64,000 nt of DNA from Enterobacter cloacae complex sp. ECNIH7 (GCF_002208095.1 NZ_CP017990.1:4526001-4590000), one strand, 5' to 3'; shown: positions 31,522 to 42,654, counted from the first letter of the stretch. Notes: generated from the letters alone by a model not told the origin. A program made the numbers and translations.

Positions 31522-32651
31522 GCCAGCTGCTGCGCGCGCGACGGATCCTTACCGAACAGGGCTGGCTGGACGACCACCAGCTACGCATTGAAAGCGGCGC
31601 GGTTGCGGCGATTGAACCCATCCCGGCGGGCGTTACGGCGCGCGATGCGGAGCTGCTTTGCCCGGCGTATATCGATACGCACGTCCACGGCGGCGCGGGC
31701 GTGGACGTCATGGATGATGCGCCTGACGTGCTGGACACTCTGGCGATGCATAAAGCGCGTGAAGGCGTGGGCGCATTTCTGCCCACCACCGTGACCGCGC
31801 CGATGGAAGCCATCCACAGCGCACTGATGCGTATCGCCCGGCGCAGTCAGTCCGGCGGCCCCGGCGCGCAGATCCTGGGCAGTTATCTGGAAGGACCGTA
31901 CTTTACGCCCCAGAACAAAGGGGCGCATCCGCCCGAGCTGTTCCGGGAGCTGGATATCGCCGAGCTGGACAGGCTGATTGACGTTTCACAGGGCACGCTA
32001 CGGGTGGTGGCGCTCGCGCCGGAAAAACCCGGCGCGCTGCAGGCGATTCATCATCTTAAACAGCGCGGTATCCGCGTCATGCTGGGCCACAGCGCTGCTA
32101 CGTACCGGCAAACTCTCGCCGCGTTTGATGCGGGTGCCGACGGGCTGGTGCACTGCTACAACGGTATGATGGGTTTGCACCACAGAGAGCCCGGCATGGT
32201 CGGCGCAGGGCTGACGGACAAACGGGCGTGGCTGGAGCTGATTGCCGACGGCCACCACGTCCATCCGGGAGCGATGCGTTTATGCTGCTGCTGCGCTCAG
32301 GATCGCGTGGTGCTGATTACCGATGCCATGCAGGCGGCAGGTATGCCGGACGGTCGGTATACCCTGTGCGGTGAAGAGGTCACGATGCAAAACGGCGTGG
32401 TTCGAACCGGCTCCGGCGGGCTGGCGGGCAGTACGCTGTCGCTGGATGCCGCGGTCAGGAATATGGTGATGTATGCGGGCGTAACAGCCGAAGAGGCGAT
32501 CCATATGGCCTCGCTGCACCCTGCCCGGCTGCTGGGCGTTGACGATCAGCTTGGATCCTTAGCCCCGGGCAAACGCGCCAATATTATTGCGCTGGACGGG
32601 GGTTTACACCTCCAGCGGATCTGGATTCAGGGCCAGGCTCTCCCCCTTTAG
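31518..32651 (+). CDS. agaA: N-acetylgalactosamine-6-phosphate deacetylase AgaA
   Basis: Amidohydrolase (NagA-like) removing acetate from GalNAc-6-phosphate to give galactosamine-6-phosphate in the cytosol. 377 residues. Metal and catalytic motifs in order: DTHVHGGAGVDVMD (about 54-67), GSYLEGPYF, MLGHSAAT, VHCYNGM, DGHHVHPGA and VLITDAMQAAG. It starts inside the agaF stop codon. A terminator-like hairpin follows, splitting the locus from agaS. Confidence 0.96.
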   Translation: MSQLLRARRILTEQGWLDDHQLRIESGAVAAIEPIPAGVTARDAELLCPAYIDTHVHGGAGVDVMDDAPDVLDTLAMHKAREGVGAFLPTTVTAPMEAIHSALMRIARRSQSGGPGAQILGSYLEGPYFTPQNKGAHPPELFRELDIAELDRLIDVSQGTLRVVALAPEKPGALQAIHHLKQRGIRVMLGHSAATYRQTLAAFDAGADGLVHCYNGMMGLHHREPGMVGAGLTDKRAWLELIADGHHVHPGAMRLCCCCAQDRVVLITDAMQAAGMPDGRYTLCGEEVTMQNGVVRTGSGGLAGSTLSLDAAVRNMVMYAGVTAEEAIHMASLHPARLLGVDDQLGSLAPGKRANIIALDGGLHLQRIWIQGQALPL

Positions 32652-32673
32652 CCCTTTCATTGTGTCTCCTTTT

Positions 32674-32708
32674 GGCTTTACGGCCTGAAACCGTAAGGCC
32701 TTTCTTTT
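32674..32708 (+). terminator. Terminator-like hairpin after agaA
   Basis: GGCTTTACGG-CCTGAAA-CCGTAAGGCC followed by TTTCTTTT, 22 nt after the agaA stop codon. It suggests that agaS-kbaY has its own promoter. Confidence 0.75.
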
Positions 32709-32744
32709 CCTTTCCTTAAATTTTACCTTTCCTTTCACGATCAC

Positions 32745-32844
32745 ACTTTTCGTTTTATTTCTTTTCTTTCATTGAAGTTTCGATTTCTTTTCTATAGATT
32801 TTATTTAACTGCTTAAGTGAACAAGTGAAACGAAACGAAAGATA
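32745..32844. promoter_or_regulatory. AgaR-like operators upstream of agaS
   Basis: Two sites match the same consensus as at agaR/agaZ: 32745-32769 (ACTTTTCGTTTTATTTCTTT) and, on the minus strand, 32821-32844 (TCTTTCGTTTCGTTTCACTT). With the preceding terminator they mark a second AgaR-controlled promoter driving agaS-kbaY, as known in E. coli. Confidence 0.75.
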
Positions 32845-32897
32845 GCGACACGATTGCCAGCGTCTGATGTGGAATTCACACGACTAAGGACTGAGTT

Positions 32898-34046
32898 ATG
32901 CAACAAACCACTACCGCCACCACAACCGGCACCTGGACCGAGGAAGAGATCCGCCAGCAGCCTGCCAGCTGGATCCGCTCGCTCAACAACATCGATAACC
33001 TGCGTGCTTCGATCGACAGTTTCCTGACGCCGCTGCTGCGCAAGCGCGATCTGCGGATCGTCCTGACCGGCGCGGGCACGTCCGCCTTTATCGGCGATAT
33101 CATTGCGCCATGGCTTTCAAGCCACACCGGGAAAAACTTCACCGCCGTCCCGACAACCGATCTGGTCACGAACCCGATGGACTACTTCAGCCCTGGGCAC
33201 CCGCTGCTGCTGGTTTCGTTTGCCCGCTCCGGCAACAGTCCGGAAAGCGTCGCGGCCGTTGAGCTGGCAAACCAGTTCGTGCCGGAGTGCTATCACCTGT
33301 CCATTACCTGCAACGAGGCGGGGAGCCTGTACCAGAACGCCGTCGACAGCGATAACGCCTTTGCCCTGCTGATGCCTGCCGAAACGCACGATCGCGGGTT
33401 CGCGATGACCAGCAGCATCACCACCATGATGGCGAGCTGTCTGGCCGTGCTCGCCCCGGAAACGATCAATAGCCACACCTTCCGCGACGTCGCCGATCGC
33501 TGTCAGGCGATCCTCGCCTCGCTCGGGGATTTCAGCCACGGCGTCTTTGGCAGCGAACCGTGGAAACGGATCGTGTATCTGGGAAGCGGCGGCCTGCAGG
33601 GCGCGGCGCGCGAATCGGCGCTGAAGGTGCTGGAGCTGACGGCGGGCAAGCTGGCGGCATTTTACGACTCCCCTACGGGCTTCCGTCACGGGCCGAAGTC
33701 GCTGGTAGACAATGAAACGCTGGTGGTGGTGTTCATCTCCAGCCATCCATATACGCGTCAGTACGATCTGGATCTGCTGGCCGAGCTGCGCCGCGATCGC
33801 CAGGCCCTGCGCGTCGTCGCCATCGCCGCTGAAAACGATCCGGTCATTGAAGCGGGTCCGCACATTCTGCTGCCGCCTTCACGTCCGTTTATCGATATGG
33901 AACAGGCGTTCTGCTTCCTGATGTATGCCCAGGTCTTTGCGCTCACCCAGTCGCTTAGCGCAGGCATTACGCCCGATACGCCATCGGCCAGCGGGACGGT
34001 CAACCGCGTGGTGCAGGGCGTCGTTATTCATCCGTGGCAGGCTTAA
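32898..34046 (+). CDS. agaS: Galactosamine-6-phosphate deaminase/isomerase AgaS
   Basis: Converts galactosamine-6-phosphate to tagatose-6-phosphate plus ammonia in the GalNAc pathway (role established genetically in E. coli). 382 residues with two SIS sugar-isomerase domains, like the GlmS isomerase half. LTGAGTSAFIGDI (about 55-67) and SFARSGNSPES (about 110-120) lie in the first, SPTGFRHGPKS (about 257-267) in the second. 12 nt before kbaY; an operator-bearing gap precedes it. Confidence 0.95.
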   Translation: MQQTTTATTTGTWTEEEIRQQPASWIRSLNNIDNLRASIDSFLTPLLRKRDLRIVLTGAGTSAFIGDIIAPWLSSHTGKNFTAVPTTDLVTNPMDYFSPGHPLLLVSFARSGNSPESVAAVELANQFVPECYHLSITCNEAGSLYQNAVDSDNAFALLMPAETHDRGFAMTSSITTMMASCLAVLAPETINSHTFRDVADRCQAILASLGDFSHGVFGSEPWKRIVYLGSGGLQGAARESALKVLELTAGKLAAFYDSPTGFRHGPKSLVDNETLVVVFISSHPYTRQYDLDLLAELRRDRQALRVVAIAAENDPVIEAGPHILLPPSRPFIDMEQAFCFLMYAQVFALTQSLSAGITPDTPSASGTVNRVVQGVVIHPWQA

Positions 34047-34931
<885 letters not shown>

Positions 34932-34951
34932 TTAAAAAGGAGCTTACGCTG

Positions 34952-36841
34952 ATGAAAAAAATCCTCGCACTCTCAGTGCTGGCCATGTGCGTTTCCCATA
35001 GCGCGGTGGCCGCGAACTACGCGCTCGGTAACGACAATATTGCTCTGTCATTTGATGATGCAAACTCAACGGTAGTGGTTAAGGACACCAGGGCTAACCA
35101 TCCGCTCACGCCGCAGGAGCTGTTCTTTCTGACGCTGCCGGACGAGACGAAAATCCACACCGCTGATTTTAAAATCAAGCATGTCGAAAAGCAGGACAGC
35201 GGCTTGGTCATCGATTTCACCCATCCGGGCTTTAACGTAACGGTGAATCTGAACCTGGTGAAGGGGAAATACGCCAGCATCGACTACACCGTTGCCGCCG
35301 TTGGTCAGCCGCGAGACGTGGCAAAAATTACCTTCTTCCCGACCAAAAAGCAGGCTCAGGCACCTTACGTAGACGGGGCGATTAACAGCTCGCCGATCGT
35401 CGCAGACTCGTTCTTTATTCTGCCGGACAAGCCCATCGTTAACACTTACGCCTATGAAGCGACCACCAATCTCAACGTAGAGCTGAAAACGCCGATTCAG
35501 CCAGAGTCGCCGGTCAGCTTTACCACCTGGTTCGGCACCTTCCCGGAGACCAGCCAGCTGCGCCGCAGCGTAAACCAGTTTATTGATGCCGTCCGCCCGC
35601 GTCCGTATAAGCCTTATTTACACTACAACAGCTGGATGGATATCGGCTTCTTTACCCCGTACTCCGAGCAGGACGTGCTGGGGCGGATGGATGAATGGAA
35701 TAAGGAATTTATCACCGGGCGCGGCGTGGCGCTGGATGCGTTCCTGCTTGACGATGGCTGGGATGACCTGACCGGACGCTGGCTGTTTGGCCCGGCATTC
35801 AGCAACGGTTTTAGCAAAGTTCGGGAAAAAGCCGACAGCATGCACAGCTCCGTTGGACTGTGGCTCTCGCCGTGGGGTGGATATAACAAACCGCGCGACA
35901 CTCGCGTCTCGCATGCAAAAGAGTACGGTTTCGAAACGGTAGACGGGAAGCTGGCGCTGTCAGGCCCAAACTATTTTAAAAACTTCAATGAGCAGATCGT
36001 TAAGCTAATTAAAAACGAGCACATTACCTCGTTCAAGCTGGACGGGATGGGTAATGCCAATTCGCATATTAAGGGCAGCCCGTTCGCCTCGGATTTTGAC
36101 GCCTCTATCGCTCTGCTGCACAACATGCGCAGCGCCAACCCGAATCTGTTTATTAACCTGACGACAGGTACCAACGCCAGCCCGTCCTGGCTGTTCTACG
36201 CTGATTCCATCTGGCGCCAGGGCGATGACATCAACCTGTACGGTCCCGGCACGCCGGTGCAGCAGTGGATGACCTACCGCGATGCGGAAACGTACCGCTC
36301 CATTGTTCGCAAAGGGCCGCTGTTCCCGTTGAACTCGCTGATGTACCACGGGATCGTTAGCGCGGAAAACGCCTATTACGGGCTGGAGAAGGTGCAAACG
36401 GACAGCGACTTTGCCGATCAGGTCTGGAGCTACTTCGCCACCGGAACCCAGCTGCAGGAGCTGTATATCACCCCTTAAATGCTGAATAAGGCGAAGTGGG
36501 ACACCCTGGCGCGGGCCGCGAAGTGGTCGCGGGGAAACGCCGGCGTGCTGGTGGATACACACTGGATTGGTGGCGATCCAACCGCGCTGCAGGTTTACGG
36601 CTGGGCATCCTGGAGCAAGGACAAAGCGATTCTCGGCTTGCGTAACCCGTCGGATAAGCCGCAAAGCTACTACCTGGATTTAACAAAAGATTTTGAAATC
36701 CCGACAGGAAACGCGGCGCAGTTTCGTCTGAAAGCGGTGTACGGCAGTAATTCAACCGTACCGGAGGAGTATAAAAACGCGGTGGTGATTACGCTGCAGC
36801 CGCTGGAAACGCTGGTGTTTGAGGCGGTGCCAGTTAGCTAA
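34952..36841 (+). pseudogene. Secreted clan GH-D-like glycosidase, interrupted by in-frame TAA
   Basis: One frame of 630 codons including both stops, with an internal TAA at 36476-36478 (codon 509). A signal peptide of about 20 residues (MKKILALSVLAMCVSHSAVA) comes first. A beta-rich N-terminal domain follows, then a TIM barrel with LLDDGWDD (about 265-272), FKLDGMGN (about 361-368, candidate nucleophile D364) and ADSIWRQGDD (about 417-426, candidate acid/base). After the stop the same frame continues with VDTHWIGGDP, YGWASWS and a C-terminal beta-domain-like tail (LKAVYGSN...LQPLETLVFEAVP). The pattern resembles alpha-galactosidase/alpha-N-acetylgalactosaminidase enzymes of clan GH-D (GH27/GH36 type), fitting release of GalNAc for the aga genes. 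AAAGGAG ribosome site, 20 nt after kbaY. Substrate is inferred. Either a recent nonsense mutation or a shortened secreted protein. Confidence 0.75.
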
Positions 36842-36858
36842 AAGACGCATAACGATCT

Positions 36859-36891
36859 GCAGGCCGGGTTAGGCGCAGCCGCCACCCGGCA
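36859..36891. repeat. REP-like palindrome before rsmI stop
   Basis: GCCGGGTTAGGCGCAGCCGCC followed by ACCCGGC, between the glycosidase gene and the convergent rsmI. Confidence 0.6.
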
Positions 36892-36908
36892 AAACAGGCG
36901 GCAGGGGC

Positions 36909-37772
36909 TTACTCCCCCTGCTGCTCCAGCGCATGCTTATACAGCGCATTTTTCTTCACGCCGTGAATTTCCGCCGCCAGCGCAGCGGCCTTCTTCAGCG
37001 GCAGTTCCGCCTGCAGCAGCGCCAGCGTGCGCAGCGCGTCGGCTGGCAGCGCGTCTTCCTGCGGCTTATGCCCTTCGACAATCAGCACCATTTCGCCCTT
37101 GCGGCGGTTTTCGTCTTCCTTCACCCACGCCAGCAGTTCACCCACTGGGGCACCGTGAATGGTTTCCCAGGTTTTGGTCAGCTCGCGCGCCAGCACCACG
37201 TAGCGGGCTTCTCCCCACACGGTTACCATATCTTCCAGGCTCTCCAGCAGGCGGTGCGTGGATTCGTAGAAAATCAGGGTGCGCGGTTCCGCTTCCAGAT
37301 CTTTTAACACGTCACGGCGGCCTTTGGATTTAGCAGGCAGGAAGCCTTCATAGCAGAAACGGTCAGACGGCAGACCCGCCGCGCTCAGCGCAGCAATGGC
37401 AGCGCACGGCCCCGGCAGCGGCACAACGCGAATACCGGCTTCACGACAGGTACGCACCAGGTGATAGCCGGGATCGTTGATCAGCGGCGTACCGGCATCG
37501 GAGACCAGGGCAATGTTCTGTCCCTCTTTCAGCTTCGCCACCAGCGTTTCGGCTTTTTGTTGCTCATTGTGATCGTGCAGAGCAAACAAACGGGCATTAA
37601 TCGCGAAATGTTGCAGCAGCAGGCCGGTGTGGCGGGTATCTTCAGCAGCAATTAAATCAACAGCTTGCAGTACGGTGAGCGCACGTTGGGTAATATCAGA
37701 CAAATTCCCGATAGGAGTAGGTACAATATAAAGCTGGCCTTGAGAATTATCTGCCGTTTCGTGTTGTTTCAT
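36909..37772 (-). CDS. rsmI: 16S rRNA C1402 2'-O-methyltransferase RsmI
   Basis: AdoMet-dependent tetrapyrrole-methylase-fold enzyme that adds the ribose methyl at C1402 of 16S rRNA, fine-tuning the P site. 287 residues. Motifs: [18 protein letters not shown] near the N-terminus, [23 protein letters not shown] and [10 protein letters not shown]. Divergent from lpoA, with 62 nt between start codons. Confidence 0.97.
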   Translation of the reverse strand: MKQHETADNSQGQLYIVPTPIGNLSDITQRALTVLQAVDLIAAEDTRHTGLLLQHFAINARLFALHDHNEQQKAETLVAKLKEGQNIALVSDAGTPLINDPGYHLVRTCREAGIRVVPLPGPCAAIAALSAAGLPSDRFCYEGFLPAKSKGRRDVLKDLEAEPRTLIFYESTHRLLESLEDMVTVWGEARYVVLARELTKTWETIHGAPVGELLAWVKEDENRRKGEMVLIVEGHKPQEDALPADALRTLALLQAELPLKKAAALAAEIHGVKKNALYKHALEQQGE

Positions 37773-37834
37773 TGTTTCGTCCGTATTGCCGATTTAATAT
37801 TGAGCATTGCGTAAAAAAAATCACTGGATACAGT

Positions 37835-39997
37835 ATGGTACCGTTAACGTTTCTTCGAAAAAAAGCCACGCGCAGCGTGCCGCTTCTGCTGGCAGCCCTG
37901 ATCTTTGCAGGCTGTGGCACCCAGGCACCTGACCAGAGCACCGCCCATCTTCAGGGTTCTGCTCAGGCTGATTCTGGCTTTTATCTGCAACAAATGTCGC
38001 AGAGTTCAAATGATACCAAGACCAACTGGCAATTACTCGCCATTCGTGCACTGCTGAAAGAGGGTAAAACCCAGCAGGCAGCCGAACTGTTTAACCAGTT
38101 GCCAAAAGATCTTAACGACGCCCAGCGTCGTGAGCAGAGCCTGCTCTCTGCCGAGCTGAAGGTCGCGCTGAAAGATTACGCCGCCGCGAAGAAGATCCTC
38201 GGGGATATTGACGTGAGCGCGCTGGATAACAATCAGCAGGCTCGCTTCTGGCAGGCGGGCATTACCGCGGAGCAGGGGCGCCCTTCCCTGACGCTGCTCC
38301 GCGCCCTCGTCGCGCAAGAGCCGCTGCTCGGCGGTGCCGACAAGCAGAAAAATATCGATGCCACCTGGCAAGCGCTTGCCTCGATGACCCAGGAACAGGC
38401 GCAGGCGCTGGTCATCAACGCCGATGAAAACGTCCTTCAGGGCTGGCTGGATCTGCAGCAGATGTGGTTTAACAACCGCAGCGATCCAAAGATGCTGAAA
38501 GCCGGTATTACGGACTGGCAGACGCGCTACCCGCAAAACCCGGGTGCGAAAATGCTGCCAACCCAACTGGTGAACGTGCAAAACTTTAAGCCAGCGTCCA
38601 CCAGCAAAATCGCTCTGCTTCTGCCGCTCAACGGCCAGGCGGCGGTGTTTGGCCGTACTATTCAGCAGGGCTTTGAAGCCGCGAAAAACGGTACCACCTC
38701 GGTAACCGGCAGCGCGGTTCCCGCGCAGGCGGCCCAGGCGGCTAACGTGAATGATGTGGTCAGCCCGTCCGCAGCGGAGACCAGCGACCTGACCACGGCG
38801 CAAGCGCCGGCGCAGGGTACGATGCAAAATCCTGTGACGGCCCCGACGACGCCTCCAGCTGAAGCTGCACCGGCTACAGCAGCACCTGCGGCCCAGGCTC
38901 CGGCCGAGACGCAAACGGCGCCAGCTCCTGCCACGACAGCAGAACAGCCTCAACAGCAGCCTGCACAACCCGCGGCTCAACCTGCCGCGCAGCCGCAGGC
39001 CGTGGCAACCACCAGCGCCAACCCGGGCGCTGAATTGAAAATCTACGACACCAGCTCGCAGCCGCTTGACCAGGTGCTGGCGCAGGTACAGCAGGACGGG
39101 GCGAGCATCGTTGTCGGTCCGCTGCTGAAGAACAACGTGGAAGAGCTGATGAAGAGCAATACCACGCTGAACGTGCTGGCGCTCAACCAGCCAGAGCAGG
39201 TTCAGAACCGGGCCAATATCTGCTACTTCGCGCTCTCTCCAGAAGATGAAGCCCGCGATGCGGCGCGTCATATTCACGAGCAGGGTAAGCAGGCTCCGCT
39301 GCTGCTCATCCCACGCAGCACGCTGGGCGATCGCGTGGCCAATGCCTTTGCCGATGAGTGGCAGAAGCTGGGCGGCGGCGTGGTGCTGCAGCAGAAATTC
39401 GGTTCCGTCTCTGAACTGCGCGCAGGCGTCAACGGCGGGGCGGGTATCGCACTTAACGGTAGCCCGGTCACCGCGAGCCTGCCACAGCAGCAGGGCGTGA
39501 CGATTGGCGGCCTGACGATCCCTGCGCCGCCAACCGACGCGCAGATTAGCGGTGGCGGTAAAGTGGATGCGGCCTATATCGTTGCCACGCCGCAGGAGAT
39601 CGCCTTTATCAAACCGATGATTGCGATGCGTAACGGCAGCCAGAGCGGCGCAACGCTCTACGCCAGCTCCCGCAGCGCACAGGGCACCGCAGGCCCGGAT
39701 TTCCGTCTGGAAATGGACGGTCTGCAGTACAGCGAAATCCCGATGCTGGCCGGCAGCAATCCATCCCTGATGCAGCAGGCGCTGAGCGCGGTGCGTAACG
39801 ATTACTCTCTGGCGCGTCTGTATGCGATGGGGGTTGATGCGTGGGCGCTGGCAAACCACTTTACCCAGATGCGTCAGGTGCCGGGCTTCGAGCTTAACGG
39901 CAACACCGGCGATCTGACCGCGACCCAGGATTGTGTGATTAACAGGAAGTTATCATGGCTCAAATACCAGCAGGGGCAGATCGTCCCGGCCAGTTAA
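37835..39997 (+). CDS. lpoA: Outer-membrane lipoprotein LpoA, activator of PBP1A
   Basis: Outer-membrane lipoprotein that reaches through the peptidoglycan to stimulate PBP1A (MrcA). Lipobox LIFAGC with Cys27, a TPR-like N-terminal half (about 40-255), a low-complexity linker and a periplasmic-binding-like C-terminal half. 720 residues against 678 in E. coli; the extra length is mostly an Ala/Pro/Gln/Thr-rich linker at about residues 290-395 ([20 protein letters not shown] and similar). Start 37835 matches E. coli (MVP...). Overlaps yraN by 43 nt. Confidence 0.96.
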   Translation: MVPLTFLRKKATRSVPLLLAALIFAGCGTQAPDQSTAHLQGSAQADSGFYLQQMSQSSNDTKTNWQLLAIRALLKEGKTQQAAELFNQLPKDLNDAQRREQSLLSAELKVALKDYAAAKKILGDIDVSALDNNQQARFWQAGITAEQGRPSLTLLRALVAQEPLLGGADKQKNIDATWQALASMTQEQAQALVINADENVLQGWLDLQQMWFNNRSDPKMLKAGITDWQTRYPQNPGAKMLPTQLVNVQNFKPASTSKIALLLPLNGQAAVFGRTIQQGFEAAKNGTTSVTGSAVPAQAAQAANVNDVVSPSAAETSDLTTAQAPAQGTMQNPVTAPTTPPAEAAPATAAPAAQAPAETQTAPAPATTAEQPQQQPAQPAAQPAAQPQAVATTSANPGAELKIYDTSSQPLDQVLAQVQQDGASIVVGPLLKNNVEELMKSNTTLNVLALNQPEQVQNRANICYFALSPEDEARDAARHIHEQGKQAPLLLIPRSTLGDRVANAFADEWQKLGGGVVLQQKFGSVSELRAGVNGGAGIALNGSPVTASLPQQQGVTIGGLTIPAPPTDAQISGGGKVDAAYIVATPQEIAFIKPMIAMRNGSQSGATLYASSRSAQGTAGPDFRLEMDGLQYSEIPMLAGSNPSLMQQALSAVRNDYSLARLYAMGVDAWALANHFTQMRQVPGFELNGNTGDLTATQDCVINRKLSWLKYQQGQIVPAS

Positions 39998-40350
39998 GCC
40001 GTAAAGAGACCGGCGATGCGTGGGAGTTAAAGGCGCGTCGCTGGCTTGAAGGCAAAGGACTGCGCTTTATCGCCGCTAACGTCCGCGGGCGCGGCGGCGA
40101 AATCGACCTGATCATGAAAGACGGTCAGGTCATCGTGTTTGTAGAAGTCCGCTTTCGACAGTCCTCCCGTTTTGGCGGTGCTGCCGCCAGCGTGACGCTC
40201 GCCAAACAACATAAATTATTACAGACTGCCCACTTGTGGCTTGCCCGCCATAATGGGAGCTTTGATACTGTGGATTGCCGGTTCGATGTGATAGCCTTCA
40301 CCGGAAATGAGATCGAATGGCTTAAAAACGCTTTTGGCGAAGACGCATAA
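39955..40350 (+). CDS. yraN: UPF0102 nuclease-fold protein YraN
   Basis: 131 residues, UPF0102 family with a restriction-endonuclease-like fold. The putative catalytic core is [21 protein letters not shown] (about 43-63), carrying the E-D-ExK-like pattern with Arg in place of Lys. Biochemical role unknown. It starts inside the 3' end of lpoA (43-nt overlap), so it is translated from the same mRNA. Confidence 0.9.
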   Translation: MAQIPAGADRPGQLSRKETGDAWELKARRWLEGKGLRFIAANVRGRGGEIDLIMKDGQVIVFVEVRFRQSSRFGGAAASVTLAKQHKLLQTAHLWLARHNGSFDTVDCRFDVIAFTGNEIEWLKNAFGEDA

Positions 40351-40371
40351 TTAAGATTTAAAAGGGATAAC

Positions 40372-40962
40372 GTGCTCGAAAGAATTAAAGTGTGCTTCAC
40401 AGAAAGCATCCAGACTCAGATTGCCGCGGCGGAAGCCCTTCCGGATGCTATCTCGCGTGCCGCAATGACGCTGGTGCAATCCCTGCTTAATGGCAACAAA
40501 ATCCTCTGTTGTGGCAACGGCACGTCAGCCGCCAACGCACAGCATTTTGCTGCCAGCATGATCAATCGCTTTGAAACAGAACGCCCGAGTTTACCCGCCA
40601 TTGCACTTAATACCGATAATGTGGTCTTAACGGCGATTGCTAACGATCGTCTGCATGACGAAATTTATGCAAAGCAGGTGCGAGCCCTGGGTCACGCCGG
40701 AGATGTGCTGCTGGCCATCTCCACGCGCGGCAATAGCCGGGACATTGTCAAAGCCGTTGAAGCCGCCGTCACCCGCGACATGACAATCGTGGCCTTAACC
40801 GGCTATGACGGGGGTGAGCTGGCGGGTCTGCTTGGGCCGCAGGATGTGGAAATCCGCATTCCTTCTCACCGGAGCGCGCGTATTCAGGAGATGCATATGC
40901 TCACGGTGAACTGCTTATGTGATTTGATCGATAACACGCTTTTCCCTCACCAGGATGATTAA
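40372..40962 (+). CDS. diaA: DnaA initiator-associating protein DiaA
   Basis: SIS-domain tetramer that binds several DnaA molecules and promotes their assembly at oriC, giving timely initiation. 196 residues. Starts with GTG ([14 protein letters not shown]), aligned with the E. coli N-terminus, with AAAAGGG upstream. SIS phosphosugar-like motif [16 protein letters not shown] at about 45-60. Between yraN and dolP, each separated by small gaps. Confidence 0.96.
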   Translation: MLERIKVCFTESIQTQIAAAEALPDAISRAAMTLVQSLLNGNKILCCGNGTSAANAQHFAASMINRFETERPSLPAIALNTDNVVLTAIANDRLHDEIYAKQVRALGHAGDVLLAISTRGNSRDIVKAVEAAVTRDMTIVALTGYDGGELAGLLGPQDVEIRIPSHRSARIQEMHMLTVNCLCDLIDNTLFPHQDD

Positions 40963-40971
40963 GGAGTTCTT

Positions 40972-41547
40972 ATGAAGGCTTTATCGACCCTCGCAGTCCT
41001 TATGTCTGCATTACTGCTTCAGGGATGTATCGCTGCGGCCGTTGTGGGCACCGCTGCAGTGGGCACCAAAGCAGCGACCGATCCGCGCTCCGTGGGGACG
41101 CAGGTGGATGACGGTACGCTGGAGCTGCGCGTCAACAGTGCGCTGTCGAAAGACGAACAAATCAAGAAAGAAGCGCGTATCAACGTGACGGCTTATCAGG
41201 GCAAAGTGCTGCTGGCAGGCCAGGCGCCGAATCTGGAGCTCGCCTCTCGTGCGAAACAGATTGCGATGGGCGTAGAAGGTACCACAGAGGTGTTTAACGA
41301 AGTGCGTCAGGGCAAGCCAATTGGCCTGGGTGACGCCTCTTCCGATACCTGGATCACCACCAAAGTGCGTTCCCAGCTGCTGGGCTCGGACCAGGTGAAA
41401 TCCTCCAACGTGAAAGTGACGACTGAAAACGGCGAAGTGTTCCTGCTGGGTCTGGTAACGGAGCGTGAAGGGAAAGCGGCGGCCGATATCGCTAGCCGGG
41501 TGAGCGGCGTGAAGCACGTCACCACCGCGTTTACTTACATCAAATAA
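40972..41547 (+). CDS. dolP: Outer-membrane lipoprotein DolP (YraP)
   Basis: Dual BON-domain lipoprotein of the outer membrane that supports envelope integrity and septal cell separation, in the sigma-E regulon in E. coli. 191 residues; lipobox LLLQGC with Cys19. BON domains at about 46-115 and 122-191, each with the typical VxVTxxxG(K/E)VxLxG strand pair (INVTAYQGKVLLAG and VKVTTENGEVFLLG). TAAGGAG ribosome site. Followed by an intrinsic terminator. Confidence 0.96.
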   Translation: MKALSTLAVLMSALLLQGCIAAAVVGTAAVGTKAATDPRSVGTQVDDGTLELRVNSALSKDEQIKKEARINVTAYQGKVLLAGQAPNLELASRAKQIAMGVEGTTEVFNEVRQGKPIGLGDASSDTWITTKVRSQLLGSDQVKSSNVKVTTENGEVFLLGLVTEREGKAAADIASRVSGVKHVTTAFTYIK

Positions 41548-41551
41548 AAAA

Positions 41552-41578
41552 AATCCCCTCGCTTGAGGGGATTTTTTT
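41552..41578 (+). terminator. Intrinsic terminator after dolP
   Basis: AATCCCCTC-GCTT-GAGGGGATTTTTTT, flanked by A and T runs. Ends the lpoA-yraN-diaA-dolP group and could also serve yraQ. Confidence 0.88.
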
Positions 41579-41612
41579 GTAGGCCCGGTAAGCGTAGCGC
41601 CGCCACCGGGTC
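41579..41612. repeat. REP-like palindrome between dolP and yraQ
   Basis: GGCCCGGTAAGCGTAGCGCC followed by GCCACCGGGTC, adjacent to the dolP terminator and between convergent genes. Confidence 0.65.
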
Positions 41613-41616
41613 TTTT

Positions 41617-42654
41617 TCACAGAAGCGCAATACTCCCCACCATCACCCCGCTCAATGCCACCAGCCCTGCGGTCAGCCACAGCGCTTTTGCCGGGAACGA
41701 CTTACGCAGCATGATAAGCGACGGCAGGCTGATCGCCGGCAGCGTAATCAGCAGCGCCAGCGCCGGCGCGGTGCCCATACCGGCCAGCATCATGGTCTGA
41801 ACAATCGGGATCTCCGCCGCCGTTGGGATCACAAACAGACAGCCTGCAACGGCCATTGCAATGACCCACATCAGCGTGTTGTCGATTGCGCCATCCGCAT
41901 GCGGGAAGAGCCAGACGCGCGCCGCCCCCAGAACCAGTACCGCCAGGATATAGACCGGGATGGTGCTCCAGAAAAGCTGCCATAGCGCCCTGCCCCAGCG
42001 CGCAAAGAATTCCCCCTGCGGCTCGCTGACGTCCAGCTCAACGGCTGCGGGTTCTGCGGCAGTATCCTTCACCAGTTTTTGCACCAGCGTCGCCACCACC
42101 AGTACGGTCAGTAGCCCGGCGACCAGACGGATGAACGCAAAATGCCAGCCCAGCACAAAGCCCATAAACACCAGCGTTGCCGGGTTGAGCAGCGGGTTCC
42201 CCATCCAGAACGCCAGCGCGCCGCCCATCGACACGCGCTGACGGCGCATACCTGCGGCCACGGGCGCGGCGCAGCAGGAACACATCATGCCCGGCAGCGA
42301 GAAAATCGTCCCCAGCAGCGTGCCCTGAAAGCGCGGCTGCCCAAGGGTTTTCACCAGCCAGTTGCGCGGGATAAGCACCTGAATCAGTGACCCCAGGATC
42401 ACGCCTAAGACGGCGGCCTTCCAGACGGCAAGGAAGTAGACCATGGCGTAGTCCCACGCCGCCTGAAGCGGGCTGGAATCAGCCTGTGCGAGAATAGATT
42501 TACCGATGCTGTGCGTTTCGGCGGCGGTGAAGGCTTTGCCGTAGTACGGCTGCCATTTCACGTACCAGAGGCCAACAATGACCACGAGAAAGAAGAGTGC
42601 GGGCTTCCACCACTGAACAGGTGTTGCCGCCTGAGATGAAGACTGACCAGTCAT
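41617..42654 (-). CDS. yraQ: Predicted permease YraQ (UPF0718/DUF318)
   Basis: 345-residue multispanning inner-membrane protein with about 8-10 hydrophobic segments. GMMCSCCAAPVAAGMRRQRVSMGGALAFWMGNPLLNP near the middle has the paired-cysteine motif typical of the DUF318 permease family. Substrate unknown. Convergent with dolP; it begins 40 nt after the yraR stop codon, so possibly paired with yraR. Confidence 0.93.
   Translation of the reverse strand: MTGQSSSQAATPVQWWKPALFFLVVIVGLWYVKWQPYYGKAFTAAETHSIGKSILAQADSSPLQAAWDYAMVYFLAVWKAAVLGVILGSLIQVLIPRNWLVKTLGQPRFQGTLLGTIFSLPGMMCSCCAAPVAAGMRRQRVSMGGALAFWMGNPLLNPATLVFMGFVLGWHFAFIRLVAGLLTVLVVATLVQKLVKDTAAEPAAVELDVSEPQGEFFARWGRALWQLFWSTIPVYILAVLVLGAARVWLFPHADGAIDNTLMWVIAMAVAGCLFVIPTAAEIPIVQTMMLAGMGTAPALALLITLPAISLPSLIMLRKSFPAKALWLTAGLVALSGVMVGSIALL

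Noticed and set aside
38033..39859. 608-codon minus-strand open frame opposite lpoA
   Set aside because: Shadow of GC-rich codon bias in lpoA; Arg/His/Leu-rich and no start context.
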